NCBI RefSeq assembly: GCF_022808325.1
Contig: NZ_JALGCL010000001.1
Location: 601,780 to 665,779 of the forward strand
Direction of reading: 5' to 3'
From: Cognatiluteimonas sedimenti
GTDB lineage: Bacteria > Pseudomonadota > Gammaproteobacteria > Xanthomonadales > Xanthomonadaceae
DNA: 64,000 bases
Shown here: in pieces, positions 58,806-64,000 of the stretch
Position numbering within the stretch: the first letter of the stretch is position 1
How the letters are laid out: every line of letters starts with the position of its first letter
Position numbers and translations under genes: made by a program
The notes under the pieces: generated by a model
What the model was told of the DNA's origin: nothing
The model's database searches: none
The model's input: only the letters and a program-made list of their open reading frames with translations

Positions 58806-59819
58806 TCAGCCGCCGGCCGCGGCCGCGGTGGACTCGCGCACCATCAGCTCCGGTTGCAGGCTATGCGCACCCGGCGCGTCCTCGCCGACGGCCTCGTCCA
58901 GCAGCAGCCGCAACGCATGCGCCCCGAAGCCGCCGATGTCGATGCGCAACGTCGTCAGCGCCGGGTGCATGTGCTGGGCCAGCGGGCTGTCGTCGAAGCC
59001 CGCCAGCGCGATGTCTTCGGGGACACGGACGCGGGCGGCGTTGAAGGCGAACAGGCAACCCAGCGCCATCATGTCGTTGGCGGCGAACACCGCGTCGGGC
59101 AGTTCCGGTGCCGCCAGTAGCTCACATCCGGCGCGATGCCCTGACGCCACGTCGAAATCGCCCGCGAGGATCCAGGGCTCGGCGCCGGGCAGCGATTCCG
59201 CCAGCCCGTCGCAATAGCCGCGCAGGCGCTCGGCGGCGTCGAAGTTGGGCGTGCGACCGGCGATGAAGGCGATCCGGCGGCGCCCCCGTTCCGCCAGGTG
59301 GTGCACCATCGCGCGCGAGCCGCCATGGTTGTCCACGCGCAGGCTGCGGACACCCCCGCCGGACTCGCCCTGGCTGTCGAGCAGCAGCACCGGCAGCGAT
59401 GGCGGCAGGTTCGCGGCCTGCAGGTCCAGGCCGGCATGCGGCGACATCACCACGATCCCGTCGACCCGGCCGCGCATGCCGCGCAGCGCCATGCCCTGCA
59501 GTTCCGGGCAACGATGGTGCCCCGAGACCAGCAACTGCAGCCCGCGCTCGCGCGCGGCGGTGTCGATACCGCACATCAGTCGCGCGTAGTACTCGCACGG
59601 CAGGTCGGGAAGTACCACGCCGACGGTATGGGTGCGGCGGCTGCTCAGCACCCGCGCCGCGTGGTGGGGGCTGTAATCGAGCGAATTGGCGATCGCCAGG
59701 ACGCGGTCGCGGACCGCGTCGGCGACGTTCTCGCGACCGTTCAGCGCACGCGAAACGGTCGCCACCGAGACGTTTGCCAGGCGCGCTACATCCTTGATGG
59801 TGACTCCCGGGGTGTCCAT
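58806..59819 (-). CDS. LacI-family transcriptional regulator
   Basis: A 337-residue sugar-responsive repressor. The N-terminal LacI helix-turn-helix and hinge are VTIKDVARLANVSVATVSRALNG (6-28) and LDYSPHHAARVLSSRRTHTVGVVLPDL. The periplasmic-binding-protein-like core has DSQGESGGGVRSLRVDNHGGSRAMVHHL and FAANDMMALGCL. It is convergent with glk-pgl, so control of nearby sugar genes is plausible, but the ligand is not deducible. Start ATG 59819. The target operator was not identified. Confidence 0.92.
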   Translation of the reverse strand: MDTPGVTIKDVARLANVSVATVSRALNGRENVADAVRDRVLAIANSLDYSPHHAARVLSSRRTHTVGVVLPDLPCEYYARLMCGIDTAARERGLQLLVSGHHRCPELQGMALRGMRGRVDGIVVMSPHAGLDLQAANLPPSLPVLLLDSQGESGGGVRSLRVDNHGGSRAMVHHLAERGRRRIAFIAGRTPNFDAAERLRGYCDGLAESLPGAEPWILAGDFDVASGHRAGCELLAAPELPDAVFAANDMMALGCLFAFNAARVRVPEDIALAGFDDSPLAQHMHPALTTLRIDIGGFGAHALRLLLDEAVGEDAPGAHSLQPELMVRESTAAAAGG

Positions 59820-59989
59820 CTCCCCTCCCGGGATGGCACTGTCGAGTGCCGAACGTAACGGCTCGCGGCCCGCGTCGCAATCGGCGCGCCGTCAGAATCT
59901 GGCCGCTGGCGGAATCCTTGTGCGTTTGGGGCGGTTTCGTGCACTGGCAGGGCACTTCATGCTGCGTTGCAGCAAAACGCCTGCGCGGC

Positions 59990-60277
59990 TCAGGGCCCGC
60001 CGGACGCGCTTGCCTGGATCGAAAGCGCGTGGATGTCGCTGTCCATCATCGCGCCCAGGGCGGCATACACCGCCCGGTGCCGGGCCAATGGCGACATCCC
60101 GGCAAAGGCCTGGCTGCTGATGCGGACGGTGAAATGCCCCCGCCCGTCGCGCGCGCCGGCATGGCCCACATGGCGATGGCTGTCGTCGATGATTTCCAGC
60201 GCGGTCGGGGCAAAGGCCTGCGACAGGAGTTCACGCATCCGGGCGACGCGGCCGGGGTTGGCCGCCGGCACGCTCAC
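59990..60277 (-). CDS. BolA/IbaG-family protein
   Basis: A 95-residue BolA-fold protein. [28 protein letters not shown] is the class II KH-like core with the conserved histidine pair, followed by [25 protein letters not shown]-type ending sequence (here [11 protein letters not shown]). Such proteins bind Fe-S clusters with monothiol glutaredoxins and influence morphology and stress responses. The GTG at 60277 overlaps the YciI stop (GTGA), so it is co-translated. An ATG lies further in at Met14, inside the domain's first helix. Whether it is BolA proper or IbaG is not resolved. Confidence 0.85.
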   Translation of the reverse strand: MSVPAANPGRVARMRELLSQAFAPTALEIIDDSHRHVGHAGARDGRGHFTVRISSQAFAGMSPLARHRAVYAALGAMMDSDIHALSIQASASGGP

Positions 60278-60573
60278 GGCAGCACCGGCTTGAACGGACG
60301 CACGTCGACGTGGGTGTAGACGCCCGCGGCGATGTACGGATCGGCCTGGGCCCAGCCGCGCGCCGCGTCGAGGGAGTCGAATTCGGCAATCACGATGCTG
60401 CCGCTGAATCCCGCGGGGCCCGGGTCCTCGGCGTCGATCGCCGGGCACGGCCCGGCCAGCAGCAGCCTTCCCTGGTCGCGCAGGTCGCGCAGGCGCGAGA
60501 GGTGCTCGCCGCGCGCGGCCAGCCTCTGCGCGAGCACGTCATTGCCGTCATGTCCCTCGATCGCGTACCACAT
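60274..60573 (-). CDS. YciI-family protein
   Basis: A 99-residue protein of the YciI/YCII ferredoxin-like fold. [28 protein letters not shown] begins it, and [41 protein letters not shown] contains the conserved family segment. The histidine and aspartate typical of the putative active site (His in GEHLSRL, Asp in ADPY) are present. It overlaps the BolA start. In many gammaproteobacteria yciI sits near bolA- and yciA-like genes, but the biochemical role is unknown. Start ATG 60573. Confidence 0.9.
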   Translation of the reverse strand: MWYAIEGHDGNDVLAQRLAARGEHLSRLRDLRDQGRLLLAGPCPAIDAEDPGPAGFSGSIVIAEFDSLDAARGWAQADPYIAAGVYTHVDVRPFKPVLP

Positions 60574-60983
60574 GCCGCTGCCACCCCGGTTGCCATTGCG
60601 GCGATTGTAAGTCGCCGCGCGGTTCAGCCGCGCCGCTGGACAGGCCACCGCCCAGCCCGTAACCTGTCCGCCATTGCTCGAGGCCGGGCGCAGCGGCGGA
60701 TGCCGCAGACGTCCTGGCGACAGGCCCCAAGCCGCCGCCACGACCGACCCGCTGCTCCCTGGGCCCGCGCCCGACGACACTCTTCCGCCCGTCCGCCCCG
60801 CCGTCGCGAGGCGCGCATCGCATGTGGCGTTCGGGGATCCGCTCCAACCTGCCAGACCGTCATGCCGCCGTTGTCCAGTGACCGACGCCATGCGAGTGTG
60901 TTCCGGCCGCGCTCCCTCGCGCGTGCCACCGCGAGACCGCTGCCCCGCGTGGCCCGATGAAGGCCGCCAATCGATGATCCTCG
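60574..60983. other. Divergent intergenic region between yciI and scpA
   Basis: 410 bases, very GC-rich, without a supported gene. Short frames on both strands are Arg/Pro-rich and match no family I recognise. It must hold the promoters of yciI-bolA and of scpA-scpB-rluB, but I cannot assign boxes. Confidence 0.5.
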
Positions 60984-61922
60984 ATGACTGAAACCCCCAG
61001 CGGTTCCGCCCCCGTCGCGGCCGCCGACCATTCCGGGAATCCCCACCCGCAGCAGCACGAAATGCCGCTGGCGGTGGTGCTCGGGCAGCCGCTGCTGCAG
61101 ATCCCGCAGGACCTGTACATCCCGCCGGATGCGCTGGAGATCATCCTCGATGCCTTCGAGGGCCCGCTGGACCTGCTGCTGTACCTGATCCGGCGCCAGA
61201 ACCTGGACATTCTCGACATCCCGGTGGCCGAGATCACCCGCCAGTACGTCGATTACATCCAGGCGATGCACGAGATGCGGTTCGAGTTGGCCGCCGAGTA
61301 CCTGGTGATGGCCGCGATCCTGGCGGAGATCAAGTCGCGGATGCTGCTGCCGCGCTCGGAACTGGCCGAGGACGAGGAAGGCGACCCGCGCGCCGACCTG
61401 GTGCGCCGGCTGCAGGAGTACGAGCGCTTCAAGCAGGCCGCCGAGGACCTGGACGCCCTGCCCCGCCAGGACCGCGATACCGCGCCGGCGTCCGCCTTCG
61501 TACCCGACCGGGCCGCGGTGCGGTTGCCGCCCCCGGTGGACCTGCGCGAGATGCTGCTGGCGTTGCACGACGTGCTCAAGCGCGCCGAGCTGTACACCCA
61601 GCACGCGATCAAGCGCGACGCGCTCAGCGTGCGCCAGCGCATGGGCGAACTGCTGGCACGGCTGGCCGATGGCGCGTTCCACCGCTTCGAATCGCTGTTC
61701 GATGCGCGCGAAGGCAAGCTCGGCGTGGTGGTGACCTTCCTCGGCCTGCTGGAACTGGCCAAGGAACAACTGCTCGACATCGTGCAGGAAGCCCCGCTGG
61801 CGCCCGCGCGCATCGGCATCATCTACGTCAAGTCGCTGGCGATCGGCGAAGGCGACCCGGGAACGCTGGCGTTGTCCAGCGAGTTCGACGACACCGCCGA
61901 CGCCGCCAACGAATCCGACTGA
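60984..61922 (+). CDS. scpA: Segregation and condensation protein ScpA
   Basis: Kleisin subunit that bridges the SMC heads. The 312-residue product has an N-terminal disordered Pro/His tail. The SMC-neck-binding region is [28 protein letters not shown] (53-80), followed by [20 protein letters not shown]. The C-terminal winged helix ([21 protein letters not shown]) binds the SMC cap. It starts a plus-strand operon with scpB (39 bases later) and rluB. smc itself is 4.4 kb upstream on the other strand. The weak ribosome-binding site leaves the exact start slightly open. Confidence 0.95.
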   Translation: MTETPSGSAPVAAADHSGNPHPQQHEMPLAVVLGQPLLQIPQDLYIPPDALEIILDAFEGPLDLLLYLIRRQNLDILDIPVAEITRQYVDYIQAMHEMRFELAAEYLVMAAILAEIKSRMLLPRSELAEDEEGDPRADLVRRLQEYERFKQAAEDLDALPRQDRDTAPASAFVPDRAAVRLPPPVDLREMLLALHDVLKRAELYTQHAIKRDALSVRQRMGELLARLADGAFHRFESLFDAREGKLGVVVTFLGLLELAKEQLLDIVQEAPLAPARIGIIYVKSLAIGEGDPGTLALSSEFDDTADAANESD

Positions 61923-61961
61923 CCGCGCCGGGCCCCGCCCGCCGCCACTGAACAGACACGC

Positions 61962-62765
61962 ATGGACCAACAACTCATCACCCGCATTGTGGAAGCCGCC
62001 CTGCTGGCCGCCAACCAGCCGCTGACGCTGGCGCAGCTGCACGGCCTGTTCTCGCTGGACGAGCCGGCGCCCGACGGCAGCGTCGAACAGGCGCTGGCAA
62101 CCCTGCAGGCGGGCAGCGAGGGGCGCGGCGTGGAGCTGGTCGAGCTGGCTTCCGGTTTCCGCTTCCAGGTCCAGGAAGACGTGCACCCCTGGGTTGCGCG
62201 GCTGTGGTCGGAGCGACAGACCCGCTACACCCGCGCCACCCTGGAAACCCTGGCGCTGATCGCCTATCGCCAGCCGATCACCCGTGGCGAGATCGAGCAG
62301 GTCCGCGGCGTAGCGGTCAACAGCAACATCATCAAGGCGCTGGAGGAGCGCGAGTGGATCCGCGTGGTCGGCCACCGCGACGTCCCCGGCAAGCCGGAAC
62401 TGCTGGCCACCACCCGCACCTTCCTCGACTACTTCGGCCTCAAGCGCCTGGACGAGCTGCCGCCGCTTTCCGAACTCAAGGACATCGGCGAGCTGGAACC
62501 GCAACTGCAGTTCGACCGCAACGACCCGGCCGTGGCCGGGATGGCGGTCGGCGACATGGCGCTGGACGCCGCCGACGGCGACATTCGCCCCGGCGACGGC
62601 GCCGACGAATCCCCGTCCAGCGACCCGGACGAACCCGAAGCCGCGCCGGGCGAGCGCGCGGCGGACGAGAACGACATCGCACCAGACAACGCCGTCGAGA
62701 CGACGACCGTTCCCGAATTGGAGGCTGCGTCCGACGGCCAGCCGGAGCATGAAAAAAATGACTGA
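61962..62765 (+). CDS. scpB: Segregation and condensation protein ScpB
   Basis: Winged-helix dimer that embraces the ScpA linker in the SMC complex. The two winged-helix domains cover about residues 1-185: ITRIVEAALLAANQPLTLAQLHGLF, then TLETLALIAYRQPITRGEIEQVRGVAVN and GKPELLATTRTFLDYFGLKRLDELPPL. The remaining 80 residues are highly acidic and disordered (DGDIRPGDGADESPSSDPDEPE), longer than in the usual family. Its 3' end overlaps the start of rluB. Confidence 0.95.
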   Translation: MDQQLITRIVEAALLAANQPLTLAQLHGLFSLDEPAPDGSVEQALATLQAGSEGRGVELVELASGFRFQVQEDVHPWVARLWSERQTRYTRATLETLALIAYRQPITRGEIEQVRGVAVNSNIIKALEEREWIRVVGHRDVPGKPELLATTRTFLDYFGLKRLDELPPLSELKDIGELEPQLQFDRNDPAVAGMAVGDMALDAADGDIRPGDGADESPSSDPDEPEAAPGERAADENDIAPDNAVETTTVPELEAASDGQPEHEKND

Positions 62766-64000
62766 AGACAAGGGCCGCAAGCTTTCGCTGAAACGCGGCG
62801 ACACCAGCGCAGACGCGCCGCGCCTGGAGGAGCGGCTGCACAAGGTGCTGGCGCAGGCCGGGCTGGGCTCGCGCCGCGCGCTGGAACAACGCATCGCCGA
62901 CGGCCTGGTCAAGGTCAACGGCGAGGTCGCGCAGGTCGGCGTGTCCGTGACCGGCGGCGACAAGATCGAACTCGACGGCCGCACCTTCGTCGCCAGTGCC
63001 CTGACCGAGCCGGCGCGGGTGCTGATGTACAACAAGCCCGAGGGCGAAGTGACCACGCGCGAGGATCCGGAGGGCCGCCCGACCATCTTCGAGGCCCTGC
63101 CCGCGCTGAAGGGCGCGCGCTGGATTGCGATCGGGCGCCTGGACATCAACACCACCGGCCTGCTGCTGCTGACCACCGACGGCGAGCTGGCCAACGCGAT
63201 GATGCATCCCTCGTTCGAGGTCGAACGAGAATACGTCTGCCGCGTGCGTGCGCCTGAAGGCGACGACGGCGTGTCCGACAAGCTGGTCGACCGCCTGCGG
63301 CGCGGCGTCGCGCTGGAGGACGGCCCGGCGAAGTTCGACGAAATCGAGCGCATCGGCGGCACCGACGTGCCCGACAAGGGCCGGCACGACTGGTTCCGGG
63401 TGCTGCTCAAGGAAGGCCGCAACCGCGAAGTGCGGCGGCTGTGGGAATCGCAGGGCTGCCAGGTCTCGCGGCTCAAGCGCATCCGCTATGGCAAGGTCGA
63501 GCTGCCGCAGCCGCTGCTGCGCGGCCAGTCGCAGGAACTGCCCGCCGACCGCGTCGAGGCATTGCGCAAGGAGCTGGGTCTCGAGGACGGCGCGCCGTCG
63601 GCACTGACGCTGCAGCCGGTGATCGGCCAGCGCAAGGCCGGCAAGTCGACGGTGCACGTCGGCGGCCAGCATCGCTCGCACGGTTACGTTGGCGGCCACA
63701 GCACCGCCGACGAAGGTCGCGAACTGCGCCGCTTCGACCACGTGCGCGAGGATCGCGGCCGCGGCCGTGGCGGCCCGCGCAAGCCCGGCGGCCTGACCGT
63801 CAGTGGCGAAGCCGCGGCCAAGCAGGTCAACAAGGCGTTCAAGCCCAAGGGGCCGCGCCAGCCCGGCCAGCGTGGCCCGCGCCGCGGCGACCAACAGCCC
63901 GGCGCCGGCCATGACGCCGGCAATCCGGCGGCGTTCCGCACCTGGTACGTGCCCGACGGCGTCACCACCGGTCCCAGCGGCCATCGCAATCCCGATGGCG
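62758..64000 (+). CDS. rluB: 23S rRNA pseudouridine synthase B (cut at the right edge)
   Basis: Makes pseudouridine 2605 (E. coli numbering) in 23S rRNA. 414 residues are visible and the frame is open at the window end. The N-terminal S4 RNA-binding domain (EERLHKVLAQAGLGSRRALEQRIADGLV) is followed by the catalytic domain with Asp129 in GRLDINTTGLLL and LKEGRNREVRRLWESQG. Beyond about residue 285 comes a long Arg/Gly/Pro-rich tail. ATG 62758 (GGAG 10 bases upstream) is chosen; ATG 62749 is in frame. It overlaps scpB by 8 bases, a widely conserved order. Confidence 0.92.
   Translation, partial: MTEDKGRKLSLKRGDTSADAPRLEERLHKVLAQAGLGSRRALEQRIADGLVKVNGEVAQVGVSVTGGDKIELDGRTFVASALTEPARVLMYNKPEGEVTTREDPEGRPTIFEALPALKGARWIAIGRLDINTTGLLLLTTDGELANAMMHPSFEVEREYVCRVRAPEGDDGVSDKLVDRLRRGVALEDGPAKFDEIERIGGTDVPDKGRHDWFRVLLKEGRNREVRRLWESQGCQVSRLKRIRYGKVELPQPLLRGQSQELPADRVEALRKELGLEDGAPSALTLQPVIGQRKAGKSTVHVGGQHRSHGYVGGHSTADEGRELRRFDHVREDRGRGRGGPRKPGGLTVSGEAAAKQVNKAFKPKGPRQPGQRGPRRGDQQPGAGHDAGNPAAFRTWYVPDGVTTGPSGHRNPDG

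Noticed and set aside
60674-60991. Possible small gene on the plus strand between yciI and scpA
   Set aside because: The translation is Arg/Pro-rich with no domain and overlaps the scpA start; composition fits non-coding GC-rich DNA.

Overview
The window is a GC-rich (roughly 70%), gene-dense chromosomal segment of a gammaproteobacterium, almost certainly of the Lysobacteraceae (Xanthomonadaceae): Lysobacter, Luteimonas, Pseudoxanthomonas or a relative. Pointers are a methionine synthase split into two overlapping genes, a YtrA-type ABC operon with a GGTG-N16-CACC operator like that reported for Xanthomonas citri YtrA, SMC with ScpA/ScpB instead of MukBEF, GyrA with Gln at position 83, a 180-kDa type NAD-glutamate dehydrogenase, and REP-like hairpins with the GGAGCGGCTTCAGCCGCGA core. 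I see no phage, insertion sequence, CRISPR array, tRNA or rRNA. About 50 genes can be supported, two of them cut by the window edges (NAD-glutamate dehydrogenase on the left, rluB on the right).

Layout. 1-3.3 kb (minus): catabolic enzymes, NAD-GDH and an acyl-CoA dehydrogenase. 3.4-8.6 kb (plus): an ArsR-type regulator fused to a methyltransferase fold (SahR-like), split metH and a small conserved gene. A strong palindrome lies on the ribosome-binding region of the regulator, suggesting autoregulation of the methionine cycle operon. 8.7-14.7 kb (minus): SLOG/SLATT-like membrane protein, DUF2058, slyX, UDP-glucose dehydrogenase and two tandem FKBP prolyl isomerases, one with a duplicated dimerisation domain. 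15.0-18.4 kb (plus): YtrA operon (small protein, GntR regulator, ABC ATPase, permease, DUF2884 lipoprotein). 18.4-24.1 kb: fumC, purB, then a translationally coupled VOC / RoxA-type oxygenase / GNAT trio. 24.7-32.9 kb (plus): 2-oxoglutarate dehydrogenase sucA-sucB-lpd, DUF3147 protein, LOG-family hydrolase, AcuI-type reductase and a PilH-like receiver. 33-35 kb: CbpA-like co-chaperone, peroxiredoxin, ferritin-like protein. 35.2-45.5 kb (minus): pbpC, alpha-2-macroglobulin and gyrA. 45.7-53 kb: mtnA, a CHASE3-GAF-GGDEF cyclase, epmA, ligA, zipA. 53-64 kb: smc, glk-pgl, a LacI regulator, BolA and YciI proteins, scpA-scpB-rluB.

Genes work together in several places. SahR-like and MetH1/MetH2 form a methionine/SAM-cycle unit, and MtnA handles methylthioadenosine salvage elsewhere. 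SucA, SucB and Lpd form one dehydrogenase complex, with FumC further along the TCA cycle. Alpha-2-macroglobulin and PBP1C are the known periplasmic defence/repair pair. SMC with ScpA/B forms the condensin, although smc is 4.4 kb from scpAB. Glk and Pgl bracket the glucose-6-phosphate dehydrogenase step of sugar catabolism and face a LacI-type regulator. RoxA-like and EpmA are translation-apparatus modifiers.

The parts most worth a second look are the SahR-like palindrome, the His/Cys-rich loop in MetH1, the SLOG/SLATT-like protein, the double-domain FKBP and the unknown 99-residue first gene of the YtrA operon. I did not find a clearly new multi-gene system.
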